Origin: Yoonia sp. GPGPB17
GTDB taxonomy: Bacteria > Pseudomonadota > Alphaproteobacteria > Rhodobacterales > Rhodobacteraceae
Direction: 5' to 3'
Assembly (NCBI RefSeq): GCF_037892195.1
Contig: NZ_JATACI010000002.1
Coordinates: 1,798,001-1,862,000, forward strand
DNA: 64,000 nucleotides
Positions 47,544 to 56,793 of this stretch are shown here, piece after piece. Positions within the stretch are counted from its first letter, which is position 1; every line of letters starts with the position of its first letter. The translations under genes were made by a program, and so were the position numbers. The notes beneath the pieces are model-generated. The model saw only the letters and a list, made by a program, of their open reading frames with translations, was not told the DNA's origin and did not search any database.

Positions 47544-49082
47544 ATGCCCGACACAGCCCCCGCCATTGAGTTGAAAGGAATATCCAAAGCCTTTGGCCCT
47601 GTTCAAGCGAACAAAGATATTTCCATTCGCGTCATGCCCGGCACAATCCACGGGGTCATTGGCGAGAACGGTGTAAGCAAATCGACACTGATGTCTATTT
47701 TGTACGGGTTTTATAAGGCTGACGCGGGTGAAATCTTCATCTCGGGTCAGAAAACGGTCATTCCAGATAGCCAGGCCGCCATTGCGGCAGGCATCGGCAT
47801 GGTGTTTCAGCACTTCAAGCTGGTCGAGAACTTCACGGTGCTCGAAAACGTCGTTCTTGGCGCAGAAGACAGCGGTCTATTGCGCCCTTCTTTGGCACGT
47901 GCGCGCCGCGAGCTGAAAAGCCTTGCAGAGGAATACGAGCTGAACGTGGATCCTGATGCGGTGATCCAGGATGTTGGTGTGGGGATGCAGCAGCGTGTCG
48001 AAATCCTCAAAGCGCTTTACCGCAAAGCCGATATCCTGATTCTGGACGAACCCACCGGCGTTTTGACACCTGCCGAGGCTGACCACTTGTTCCGCATTCT
48101 TGAGAACCTCAAGCGCGAGGGTAAAACCATTATCCTGATCACGCATAAACTGCGCGAGATCATGGAAATCACCGATACGGTCAGCGTCATGCGCCGCGGC
48201 GAGATGACTGCGACGGTGAAAACATCAGACACCAGTCCAGCCGAGCTGGCCGAGCTTATGGTAGGGCGTAAGGTTCTATTGCGTGTCGATAAGGCCCCCG
48301 CCCAGATCGGCAAGAAAATTCTCGAAGTCAAAGACTTAAACGTCACCGACAGTAAGGGCGTGCATCGCCTGAAAGGCGTCAGTTTTGACGTCCACGCTGG
48401 CGAAATTCTTGGCATTGCCGGGGTGGCGGGCAATGGCCAATCAGAGTTGTTGGAAGTCTTGGGCGGCTATGAAAAGGCCACCGGCTCGGTCAAACTGAAT
48501 GGCGAAGAGATCGACCTGACGGGTGCAAAGTCAGATGGCCAAAGCCGCCGTGCACGCGGGATCAGCCATGTACCAGAGGACAGGCAGCGCGAAGGTTTGA
48601 TCATGGATTTCCAAGCGTGGGAAAACACCGCCTTCGGCTATCATCATGACAACCGCTACCAGCGCTCAAAGCTGCTGATGAACAACGCGGCGATCCGCCA
48701 GGACACGGCTGAAAAGATGGAGCGCTTTGACGTCCGCCCCCCTGATCCAAGCCTTGCCGCCAAGAGCTTTTCCGGCGGCAACCAGCAGAAGATCGTGCTG
48801 GCGCGCGAGATCGAACGCAACCCTGATTTGCTGCTGGTTGGTCAACCGACACGCGGCGTTGATATCGGTGCGATCGAGTTTATTCACCAGCAAATTGTTG
48901 CACTTAGGGATCAGGGCAAGGCAATTTTGCTTGTTTCTGTCGAGTTGGAAGAGATTTTATCGCTCTCGGACCGCATCGCCGTTATGTTTGACGGAAAAAT
49001 GATGGGCGAGCGGATGCCTGATAAAACAGATGAAAAAGAACTCGGACTGCTAATGGCGGGCATGAGCGGGGAGGCAGCGTAA
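47544..49082 (+). CDS. Nucleoside ABC transporter ATP-binding protein, damaged Walker A as read
   Basis: A 512-residue protein with two ABC ATPase cassettes, the type used by BMP-linked (nucleoside) importers. The first Walker A reads GENGVSKST where the family has GENGAGKST; the codons GTA AGC (47673-47678) stand where GCC GGC is expected, so this is the same motif damage as elsewhere but in frame. The second cassette has GIAGVAGNGQSELLE and SFSGGNQQKIVLARE. Literal Ser at the Walker glycine would impair ATP binding. Ends one base into the permease (TAATG). Confidence 0.92.
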   Translation: MPDTAPAIELKGISKAFGPVQANKDISIRVMPGTIHGVIGENGVSKSTLMSILYGFYKADAGEIFISGQKTVIPDSQAAIAAGIGMVFQHFKLVENFTVLENVVLGAEDSGLLRPSLARARRELKSLAEEYELNVDPDAVIQDVGVGMQQRVEILKALYRKADILILDEPTGVLTPAEADHLFRILENLKREGKTIILITHKLREIMEITDTVSVMRRGEMTATVKTSDTSPAELAELMVGRKVLLRVDKAPAQIGKKILEVKDLNVTDSKGVHRLKGVSFDVHAGEILGIAGVAGNGQSELLEVLGGYEKATGSVKLNGEEIDLTGAKSDGQSRRARGISHVPEDRQREGLIMDFQAWENTAFGYHHDNRYQRSKLLMNNAAIRQDTAEKMERFDVRPPDPSLAAKSFSGGNQQKIVLAREIERNPDLLLVGQPTRGVDIGAIEFIHQQIVALRDQGKAILLVSVELEEILSLSDRIAVMFDGKMMGERMPDKTDEKELGLLMAGMSGEAA

Positions 49083-50187
49083 TGGATGTGATGCCAAAGT
49101 GGGCGGATGTCATCCTGATCCCTCTGATCTCGATCCTGCTGGCCGCAATCCTGTCTGCCTTGGTGATCCTTGCCATCGGTGAAAACCCTTGGGAAGCCCT
49201 CAAACTGATGGTCAGTGGCGCTTTGGGGTCCACTTATGGCTGGGGCTATACGCTCTATTACGCAACGAACTTCATCTTCACCGGTCTCGCTGTTTCCATC
49301 GCGTTTCATGCACGGTTGTTCAACATCGGTGGCGAAGGCCAGGCGCTGATCGGTGGCCTTGGCGTTGCAATCATCTGCCTCTTCATTCCTTGGCCGCATT
49401 GGTCATTGGCCTTGTTGGGTGCAGCCATTGGTGCCGCAATTTTTGGTGCGGCATGGGCCGCGATCCCTGCATTCCTGCAAGCCAAGCGCGGCAGCCACAT
49501 CGTGATCACCACGATTATGTTCAACTTCATCGCAGCGGCAGTCCTCAACTACTTCCTGATCGGCGCGTTGAAGGCGCCCGGTATGGAGCCTGCGACCGCG
49601 AAGTTCCCCGAAGCGACACACCTGCCGTCCTTTCAGGATATGTTCAATTTCGGCGAAACCACATTCTTTCGTGGTGCGCCCGCCAACATCACATTTTTCG
49701 TCGCGCTCGCAGCTTGCGTGTTCCTCTGGGCCCTGATCTGGAAAACACGTCTTGGCTATGAAATCCGGTCCTTCGGGCATTCGGAATCGGCTGCAAAATA
49801 CGCGGGCATCAGCCCGACAAAAATTATCATGGTTGCCATGCTTATCTCAGGCGCTCTTGCTTAAGCATGATGGCCATCAACAACGTACAGGGCGAGGCCG
49901 AACGGCTGGTCCTGAACGCAGTGGAGGGGGCGGGCTTTATCGGCATCGCCGTCGCACTGATGGGGCGCAGCCACCCTTTCGGAGTGTTGCTGGCCGCCCT
50001 TCTTTTCGGCTTTCTATATCAAGGCGGCGCAGAACTCGCCCTATGGACGTCGATCCCCCGTGAGCTGATTATCGTAATACAGGCATTGGTAATCCTCTTC
50101 ACGGGCGCACTGGACAATATGGTGCGCATGCCGCTCGAGCGGCTATTCCTATCAATGAGGAGAGCAAAAAATGGCAGGACCGTTTAA
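49082..50187 (+). CDS. Nucleoside ABC transporter permease (first), frameshifted as read
   Basis: About 367 residues and 8-10 helices after repair, of the BMP-associated (RbsC-like) permease family, with FNIGGEGQALIGGLG and EIRSFGHSESAAKYAGIS as conserved loops. At 49859-49866 the read GCTTAAGC (expected Leu-Ala-Gly-Met-Met) adds two bases and gives a TAA; GCCGGC restores it, and the protein continues INNVQGEAERLVLNAVEGAG. Overlaps the next small gene by 17 bases. Confidence 0.9.
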
Positions 50188-50590
50188 AGTGGGTGTCGAA
50201 GATGACACCGGCGCAGATCTGGGCTTTGTGCTCAGCTGTCTCGCACTAGGCATGATCACGATGGAAGAACTGCACCAATGGGTGCACCATGTGATCGACC
50301 ATACCCCCACAGCCGAAGTACCGCCGCATCTTGTGGCGCTTTTGGCGCTGCAAAAACCAACGAGCGTGCTGATGCCCGCCGAAAACGTGATGTCCCGGGT
50401 CCCCCATGACCCATTCATCACGGATGAGCGGTTTGACGCGATGCTGGGCTTGCAGTTCTTCTTGCGCAATGATCGCACGCAGGCTGTGGATATCACCCAG
50501 GAAGAGGCCGAAGCGGCCCTTAATGCCAATCCAGAGGTTGCGGATCGCTTCTTTGCACTCTTCCCATTCCTGATGGAGAAAGCCGCCTAA
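50171..50590 (+). CDS. Unknown 139-residue protein inside the nucleoside importer operon
   Basis: An acidic, mainly helical protein starting MAGPFKVGVEDDTGADLGFV, between the two permease genes; its start overlaps the first by 17 bases and its stop touches the second. No transmembrane segment, signal peptide or metal site is seen. Contains EELHQWVHHVIDHTPT and DITQEEAEAALNANPE. It has a good ribosome site, normal codon use and tight operon packing, so it is a real gene. It may regulate the transporter, but I do not recognise the family. Confidence 0.75.
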   Translation: MAGPFKVGVEDDTGADLGFVLSCLALGMITMEELHQWVHHVIDHTPTAEVPPHLVALLALQKPTSVLMPAENVMSRVPHDPFITDERFDAMLGLQFFLRNDRTQAVDITQEEAEAALNANPEVADRFFALFPFLMEKAA

Positions 50591-51559
50591 ATGGACTTCG
50601 CGACCCTCTTGCAGATGCTGGACGCAACACTGCGTCTGGCGACCCCGCTTCTTCTGGCTTGTCTGGCAGGCCTGTATTCCGAGCGGGCCGGTATCTTTGA
50701 TATCGGGCTAGAGGGCAAGATGTTGGCAGCCGCCTTCCTTTCCGCAGCCGTCGCCGCCGTTTCCGGCAACGTTTGGCTCGGGCTTTTCGCGGGTATTGGC
50801 GCGTCGATGATGCTGTCAGCAGTGCATGGGCTGGCGTCAATCACTTTCCGGGGTAACCAGCTGATCTCGGGTGTGGCAATCAACTTTTTGGCGGCAGGTT
50901 TGACCGTTGTCATCGCGCAAAGCTGGTTCGCCCAAGGCGGGCGGACACCGCAATTGACAGGTGACGCCCGTTTCAACCCGATTGATCTGCCCTTCGCTGA
51001 GGCGCTGCAAAATGTGCCCATCCTTGGACCAATCTACTACGAACTCATTTCCGGGCACACGATCCTTGTCTATGTCGCCCTTTTGATGGTGCCCCTGACA
51101 TGGTGGATCCTGTTCCGCACCCGCTTTGGCCTGCGCCTGCGCGCGGTCGGTGAAAACCCGGCTGCCGTTGATACGGCGGGCGTGTCGGTCATTTGGCTGC
51201 GCTTTGCCGCCGTGGGCATTTGCGGCATCCTTTGCGGCATCGCCGGGGCCTACCTCGCGACAGCCCTGCAAGCTGGTTTCGTCAAGGACATGAGCGCAGG
51301 ACGCGGCTTTATCGCCCTCGCCGCCCTGATATTCGCCAAATGGCGGCCATGGTACGCGCTTTATGCCTGCCTGCTCTTTGGCTTTCTGCAGGCAATGTCA
51401 CTGCGTCCAGATGTGATTGAAGGTGTCGTTGGCTTCCAGGTGAATGGTCAGTTCCTTGACGTACTGCCCTATATCCTGACAGTCGTTATTCTGGCTGGTT
51501 TCGTCGGCAAGGCGATCCCGCCACGCGCCGGGGGCGAGCCTTATGTCAAAGAACGCTAA
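50591..51559 (+). CDS. Nucleoside ABC transporter permease (second)
   Basis: A 322-residue membrane protein of the same family as the first permease (LLACLAGLYSERAGIFDIGLEGKML, ENPAAVDTAGVSVIWLRF). The loop GENPAAVDTAGVS is the coupling loop contacting the ATPase. It partners the permease at 49082. Ends 17 bases inside the phosphorylase gene. Intact frame. Confidence 0.93.
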   Translation: MDFATLLQMLDATLRLATPLLLACLAGLYSERAGIFDIGLEGKMLAAAFLSAAVAAVSGNVWLGLFAGIGASMMLSAVHGLASITFRGNQLISGVAINFLAAGLTVVIAQSWFAQGGRTPQLTGDARFNPIDLPFAEALQNVPILGPIYYELISGHTILVYVALLMVPLTWWILFRTRFGLRLRAVGENPAAVDTAGVSVIWLRFAAVGICGILCGIAGAYLATALQAGFVKDMSAGRGFIALAALIFAKWRPWYALYACLLFGFLQAMSLRPDVIEGVVGFQVNGQFLDVLPYILTVVILAGFVGKAIPPRAGGEPYVKER

Positions 51560-52349
51560 AGAGCTCGCCGCGCAGATTGAGGCGATAGCGGGCGAAGCAC
51601 CTGTTCAAATCGGTCTAATCCTTGGATCAGGCCTTGGGCACATCGCCAAAGAGGTTGATGGTGTGGCAATCCCATACAGTGATCTGCCCGGTTTTCCGCA
51701 CGCGGGTGTATCGGGACATAACCCCAATCTCGTCATTGGTGATCTCGAAGGCGTGCGTGTTGCCGTCTTTGGTGGCCGCGCGCACTACTATGAAAGCGGG
51801 CGTGGCGACGCGATGCGCCTCCCCCTCGAAGTACTCAAAGAACTCGGCGCAGATACAATGATCGCAACCAACGCGGCCGGGTCCATGCGGACCGATATGC
51901 CAACCGGGTCGATCATGTGTCTGTCAGATCATATTAACTTCTCAGGCCTGAACCCTCTGATTGGTGAGCCGACAGATGCGCGTTTTGTGCCGATGAAAGA
52001 CGCATACGACCCGGAGGTCCGCGCCGGGCTTCGCGCAGCCGCAGATGCTGCCAAGGTTGAAATGGCAGACGGCGTCTACGCTTGGTACTCCGGTCCGTCG
52101 TTTGAAACCCCGGCGGAGATCAAAGCTATCGCGATGCTGGGCGCGGATGCCGTCGGCATGTCCACGGTCCCCGAAGTCATCGTCGCCCGTTTCCTCGGCC
52201 TCAAGACTGCCGCAATCTCGACCATCACCAACATGGCGGCGGGCATGAGCGTTGAATCAATCAGCCATGAACACACCAAAGCCATGGCGCCCATCGGGGC
52301 CGCCAAACTTGAGAAAGTATTGCGCGGATATCTGCGCGGGATTTATTAA
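51543..52349 (+). CDS. Purine-nucleoside phosphorylase (PNP class I)
   Basis: A 268-residue trimeric-type phosphorylase that splits purine nucleosides to base and ribose-1-phosphate. Visible are GLILGSGLG, the phosphate-binding FGGRAHYYESG, and SISHEHTKA near the end; the base-specific Glu and Asn loops are in SGPSFETPAEI and the MSTVPEVIVA stretch. Located at the end of the importer operon, it processes the imported nucleosides. A second, different PNP (deoD type) is at 62192. Confidence 0.93.
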   Translation: MSKNAKELAAQIEAIAGEAPVQIGLILGSGLGHIAKEVDGVAIPYSDLPGFPHAGVSGHNPNLVIGDLEGVRVAVFGGRAHYYESGRGDAMRLPLEVLKELGADTMIATNAAGSMRTDMPTGSIMCLSDHINFSGLNPLIGEPTDARFVPMKDAYDPEVRAGLRAAADAAKVEMADGVYAWYSGPSFETPAEIKAIAMLGADAVGMSTVPEVIVARFLGLKTAAISTITNMAAGMSVESISHEHTKAMAPIGAAKLEKVLRGYLRGIY

Positions 52350-52484
52350 GTCCAAATTGCGCGCACCGATAAGTCCACGTGGCGGAATTGCTGCGTTTGC
52401 ATTATAATTTTCATCACATCATTTGACATGAAGGCCGGATAGGTTTTTGGTGCACGACACGGCACAAGCGCCCGGATTTAGTTC

Positions 52485-53405
52485 ATGCAGATTTACCTTC
52501 CCATCGCCGAAGTCTCGGTGAACATCTTCCTTTTGTTGGGATTAGGCGGAATCGTGGGCGTTTTGTCGGGGATGTTCGGCGTTGGTGGCGGCTTTCTGAT
52601 GACACCGCTTTTGTTCTTTATTGGCATTCCCCCGGCAGTCGCGGTTGCAACGGAAGCAAACCAGATCGTGGCGTCGTCCTTCTCTGGCGTTCTGGCGCAT
52701 CTGAAGCGAAAGACCGTGGACCTGAGGATGGGCACCGTCCTTTTGATCGGTGGTCTGATCGGCTCGGGCCTTGGTATCCTGCTCTTTAACTATCTCAAAT
52801 CACTGGGACAGGTCGAACTGCTGGTTCAGCTTTGTTATGTGGTTTTCCTTGGTATGATCGGCTCTTTGATGTTCGTCGAGAGCCTCAAGGCGATCCGTAA
52901 CGCCTCTAAAACCGGCGGCGCGGTGCCCGAACGACGCAAGCACAACTGGGTGCATAACCTACCCTTCAAGATGAAGTTCCGGGTCTCTGGTCTTTATATC
53001 TCGGTCATCCCGCCAGTGATGGTCGGCATTCTTGTTGGCGTTCTGGCGGCAATCATGGGTGTCGGCGGCGGTTTCATCATGGTGCCTGCAATGATCTATC
53101 TGTTGGGCATGCCAACGAAAGTTGTTGTTGGCACGTCGCTTTTCCAGATCATCTTCGTGACCGCCTTCACCACCATGTTGCACGCGACCACCAACTTCAC
53201 GGTTGATGTGGTTCTCGCGGTCCTGCTGCTTGTGGGCGGCGTCATCGGGGCACAGATCGGCACACGTATCGGGGTAAGAATGAAAGCCGAAGAACTGCGC
53301 ATCTGGCTGGCCATCATGGTGCTTGCCGTCTGCGGAAAGCTGGCCTTCGACTTGCTGGTCATGCCGACAGAGCTCTACTCGCTCGGCGCGGGAGGCCACT
53401 CATGA
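52485..53405 (+). CDS. TSUP/TauE-SafE family sulphur-anion exporter
   Basis: A 306-residue protein with two homologous halves of four helices, each with the glycine-rich motif GVGGGFLMTPLL and GVGGGFIMVPAM. TauE/SafE proteins move sulphite, sulphoacetate or related anions. It overlaps the next gene by four bases, a pairing I have seen repeatedly in Rhodobacteraceae. Confidence 0.9.
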   Translation: MQIYLPIAEVSVNIFLLLGLGGIVGVLSGMFGVGGGFLMTPLLFFIGIPPAVAVATEANQIVASSFSGVLAHLKRKTVDLRMGTVLLIGGLIGSGLGILLFNYLKSLGQVELLVQLCYVVFLGMIGSLMFVESLKAIRNASKTGGAVPERRKHNWVHNLPFKMKFRVSGLYISVIPPVMVGILVGVLAAIMGVGGGFIMVPAMIYLLGMPTKVVVGTSLFQIIFVTAFTTMLHATTNFTVDVVLAVLLLVGGVIGAQIGTRIGVRMKAEELRIWLAIMVLAVCGKLAFDLLVMPTELYSLGAGGHS

Positions 53406-54151
53406 TCCGCCTCATTGCGCTCTTCGTGTTGCTGGCGATGCCTGCCAAAGCGGAGGAAATCGTCCTTGGTCTGAGCCGTGATCAAGTCTCGATTACAGCA
53501 ACCTTTGAAGGGTCCGAAATCTTGATCTTTGGCGCGATCAAACGCGAGGGCCCGGTGCAAGCCGAAGGCGACCTAGGCGTAATCGTCACGGTTGCCGGAC
53601 CGGACCGCCCCGTCACAGTGCGTAAGAAGGACCGCCGTCTTGGGATCTGGGTGAACACCGAATCCGTAGATGTAGATGTCGCCCCCACCTTCTACGCCGT
53701 CGCGACAAACCGTCCGCTGGAAGAGATCCTGACATTCACCGAAGACCTCAATACCCGCATCAGCACGCAACGGGCGATCCGTTCGGTTGGAGCAACGGTC
53801 GATAGCGCCCAAAGCTTTACCGATGCGCTGATCCGCATTCGCGAGGGTCAGGGGCTTTATCAGACCTTGCCAACCGGGGTGTCCGTGGAAGAGGAGACAT
53901 TGTTCCGCACATTGATCCCGCTGCCTGCAAACCTGACAGAGGGCGACTACAAGGCAGAGATTTACCTGACCCGAGGGCGTGAGATCGTTGATTTCTATGT
54001 CACAGATATTCCTGTTCAAAAGGTCGGACTCGAGCGCTGGCTCTACAACCTCGCGCACGACAACCCATTTCTGTACGGCCTGATGTCACTTTCGATCGCC
54101 ATTGCCGCCGGTTGGGGCGCATCCGCAGCGTTCAGCCTGCTCCGCCGTTAG
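53402..54151 (+). CDS. TIGR02186 family periplasmic membrane-anchored protein
   Basis: A 249-residue protein with signal peptide (MIRLIALFVLLAMPAKA), a beta-rich periplasmic domain (GSEILIFGAIKREGPVQ, DRPVTVRKKDRRLGIWVNTE) and one C-terminal membrane helix (LYGLMSLSIAIAAGWGAS). It matches TIGR02186, whose members accompany TSUP exporters, so it probably helps that transporter. The four-base overlap with it and its stop shared with the convergent SDR gene (TTAG) show tight packing. Confidence 0.85.
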   Translation: MIRLIALFVLLAMPAKAEEIVLGLSRDQVSITATFEGSEILIFGAIKREGPVQAEGDLGVIVTVAGPDRPVTVRKKDRRLGIWVNTESVDVDVAPTFYAVATNRPLEEILTFTEDLNTRISTQRAIRSVGATVDSAQSFTDALIRIREGQGLYQTLPTGVSVEEETLFRTLIPLPANLTEGDYKAEIYLTRGREIVDFYVTDIPVQKVGLERWLYNLAHDNPFLYGLMSLSIAIAAGWGASAAFSLLRR

Positions 54152-54858
54152 CCGCGGCCGATATGCGGCATCTTTGTGGCCATCACCATCATCGACTGGA
54201 CATTCGCCTCTGGCGGCAAGGTGGCCATGTGAAACACTGATCGCGCGACATCCTCAACTGCCATGCTGGGCAACGGGTTCAGCCCTTGTGCCGCGCGGGT
54301 TTTTTCAAGGTTAATCACAAGGTCCGTGCGCGCATTGCCGATATCAATCTGACCGCAGGCAATATCAAACGCCCTGCCATCCAGAGATAGCGTTTTGGTC
54401 AACCCGCTGACGCCATGTTTGGTTGTCGTATAACAAACGGAACCTTCCCTCGGCGTGAAGGCTGAAATGGATCCGTTGTTAATGATCCGACCCCCTTGTG
54501 GTGTCTGCGCGCGCATTTGGCGAAAGGCCGCGCGGGCACACAGAAACATGCCCGTCAGATTCACCTCAACGACTTGCGTCCAGTCATCCAGAGCGACTTC
54601 ATCAATTGTCGTCTGCGGGCCGAACATGCCCGCGTTATTGAAGAGCACATCCAGATGCCCAAATTCAGCAAATGCCACGTCGACCGCACCTTCACTGGTC
54701 ACATCACAAGGCATTGATACCGCATTCTCATGGGTCACCTCCGCCAGCGTATCGGCACGCCGCGCAATCAACCCAACGCGCCATCCCTGACCAAGAAAAT
54801 GCTCTGCCGTCACCCGGCCAATTCCGCTACTGGCCCCTGTAATAATGATTGATTTCAT
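54148..54858 (-). CDS. Short-chain dehydrogenase/reductase
   Basis: A 236-residue SDR. GASSGIG at residues 7-13 binds NAD(P), the NNAG block is FNNAGMFG, and the catalytic Ser, Tyr and Lys are in INNGSISAF and CYTTTKHG. Substrate unknown. Overlaps the helicase gene by four bases (ATGA-type), so it follows it in one operon. Confidence 0.88.
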   Translation of the reverse strand: MKSIIITGASSGIGRVTAEHFLGQGWRVGLIARRADTLAEVTHENAVSMPCDVTSEGAVDVAFAEFGHLDVLFNNAGMFGPQTTIDEVALDDWTQVVEVNLTGMFLCARAAFRQMRAQTPQGGRIINNGSISAFTPREGSVCYTTTKHGVSGLTKTLSLDGRAFDIACGQIDIGNARTDLVINLEKTRAAQGLNPLPSMAVEDVARSVFHMATLPPEANVQSMMVMATKMPHIGRG

Positions 54859-56381
54859 ATCTCTTCGCTCTTCAATTCCAGCGGGGCCGCAGGGACCTCC
54901 AGATCATCAACGCGTAACGCGCCTTGGGGACGCGCCAACCGGTTTCTAACAACCCAGCGCAGCTGCGTTTCCGCTCGCGTAATCGCGACATAGGCCAAGC
55001 GCTTCCAAAGCGGTTGACCCGCTTCAACCCGCCCCATGCGCGACGCGGCATAGATATCAGGCGCAAAGACCTGCACCGTGTCCCATTGTGACCCTTGCGC
55101 CTTATGGATCGTCACGGCAGCGCCGTGCAGAAAGGTCGCCCCCATCCGCGCAGCAAAGGGTATGAACGGCTCTTCATCGCCTTCCTGCTCAATCTTCACG
55201 ATACTCGCGGCACTGACCTGTGGGTCCTCTGCCCCCATCACGTGCAAGCGCGAAAACCCCGGCTTGCGCCCCGGCCCAAGGTAGATGACCTGCGCGCCTT
55301 TGATGAGGCCACGCGCTTCGAGGTCGAGACGCTTCTTGCGGTGCTTGAGCGGCAGTTCGATCCCGTCACAAATCAGCGGCTCGCCCGCCAGTAACTCATC
55401 CCCCGGCGCGCCAAAGGCGGCGCGGAAAGCATGGATAAGACGAATACGTGTCGCGTTACGCCAGACCAAACACGGTGAGCGGGCCATCAGATCGGCCTCG
55501 ACACGCTGGGCCATCACAACACGCTCATCGTCTTTTGCGGCCTCTTCGACCATCCGCTCAAATCCGTGGAAATCCAGTTGCGGATCAGCCAGCGCATGAG
55601 CCAAATCAAGGATCGGGTTGTCTGCGTCTTGCCGGTGAATGCGGTTGAGCGTCAAGACCCGTGGCGCAGGCAAGGTTTCGAACACCATGCCGCCACTGGA
55701 CTGCACAGGCGGCAACTGCGCCGGGTCTCCAAAAAGCAAAAGTGTCGGGAAAATCTCTTTCAGATCCTCAAACTGCTTTTCATCCAACATCGAGCTTTCG
55801 TCGACAAAGCCAATATCCAGCGGTTCTTCGCGACGTTTCCATCCGGTGATGAAATCGCTGCCGCGCAATCCTGCTGCCGCCAACGCCGCGGGAACCGATT
55901 TATTCGCCTGATAAGAGGCAAAGGCGCGGTCCAGAGCAATCTCTGTCAGCCCGTCAATCTCTGGCTTTTCGCCCTGCCCGGCCAGCCATTCAGCGACCTT
56001 TTCATATTCAGGGTCATAAACAGGCGTGTAAAGAATCCGGTGGATTGTCGTCGCAGGGACACCATGGTTGCGCAGCACACTTGCGGCTTTGTTGGTTGGC
56101 GCCAGGATCGCCAAGGTCCGCCGGTCCTTGCGTTTGCGCCCCTCCCAGTCACCGGAAATGACATCGACACCCGCCTCATCAAGTGCGTGATAGAGCTTGG
56201 CCAGCAGCATTGTCTTGCCTGATCCGGCCTTGCCGATTACAGCCATCACCGATGTGGTGTCAGACCGCGGCGGTTGCAGCAGGCTATCATCAAGATCAAT
56301 ACCGGACTGGCGCAAAGCAACCGTGACATTGTCCCAGGCTTCGGCCTGATCGTCAGAGAATGTGATGGAAGGCGCGTTCAT
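54855..56381 (-). CDS. RecD-like superfamily 1 DNA helicase/ATPase
   Basis: A 508-residue protein with Walker A IGKAGSGKTML near residue 52, TNKAASVLRNH, Walker B IGFVDESSM, GDPAQLPPVQ, and a C-terminal UvrD-like motif with VTIHKAQGSQWDTV and YVAITRAETQ. These fit a RecD2/Dda-type helicase acting on DNA ends or forks. No nuclease domain seen. The next gene, an SDR, overlaps it. Confidence 0.9.
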   Translation of the reverse strand: MNAPSITFSDDQAEAWDNVTVALRQSGIDLDDSLLQPPRSDTTSVMAVIGKAGSGKTMLLAKLYHALDEAGVDVISGDWEGRKRKDRRTLAILAPTNKAASVLRNHGVPATTIHRILYTPVYDPEYEKVAEWLAGQGEKPEIDGLTEIALDRAFASYQANKSVPAALAAAGLRGSDFITGWKRREEPLDIGFVDESSMLDEKQFEDLKEIFPTLLLFGDPAQLPPVQSSGGMVFETLPAPRVLTLNRIHRQDADNPILDLAHALADPQLDFHGFERMVEEAAKDDERVVMAQRVEADLMARSPCLVWRNATRIRLIHAFRAAFGAPGDELLAGEPLICDGIELPLKHRKKRLDLEARGLIKGAQVIYLGPGRKPGFSRLHVMGAEDPQVSAASIVKIEQEGDEEPFIPFAARMGATFLHGAAVTIHKAQGSQWDTVQVFAPDIYAASRMGRVEAGQPLWKRLAYVAITRAETQLRWVVRNRLARPQGALRVDDLEVPAAPLELKSEEI

Positions 56382-56441
56382 GTCTGCGACTGTATCTGGA
56401 CAGTTCAGGTGCTGCTAGCGCATTCGCAAGGTGGCTTCGCC

Positions 56442-56657
56442 TTAGGTCCGTCTGGCCAATCCAACCTTGGCCGATATCCCTGGAGCGACATCAACCTCGC
56501 TATGTTTTTTCGGACAAGACTTATCAGGTTTTGACGCGATCTCGACTTGGGCAACAAGCCCAGCCTCTTCCAACTGTGCAGATAGAAGGGGCATATCATT
56601 GTCGCGCGCAAAGCTGCGCAGATCGGCCAACACATCAATGATCCAATCTCGTCCCAT
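56442..56657 (-). CDS. Small conserved hypothetical protein
   Basis: A 71-residue protein starting MGRDWIIDVLADLRSFARDN. That N-terminal pattern is a recognisable feature of a small Roseobacter protein family of unknown function that I recall only generally. The rest (LSAQLEEAGLVAQVEIASKPD) is helical and the tail is basic. It reads toward the helicase gene. Confidence 0.55.
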   Translation of the reverse strand: MGRDWIIDVLADLRSFARDNDMPLLSAQLEEAGLVAQVEIASKPDKSCPKKHSEVDVAPGISAKVGLARRT

Positions 56658-56793
56658 GCGCCACCGTCCCCACAATTCGTTAAAGATGTATTAACAACCT
56701 ATACGTGTATCCAATGAATGAGAAAATATAGCAATAAAAAAGGGCGCAGTTACGATCACTGCGCCCAGCTTGGGAATGAGGTTGAGGTTGCTC

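Noticed and set aside
15317..49866. Programmed ribosomal frameshifting or stop-codon recoding
   Set aside because: The changes differ in size (minus 1, plus 1, plus 2, in-frame stop), occur in unrelated genes and follow the DNA motif, not a slippery sequence or RNA structure.
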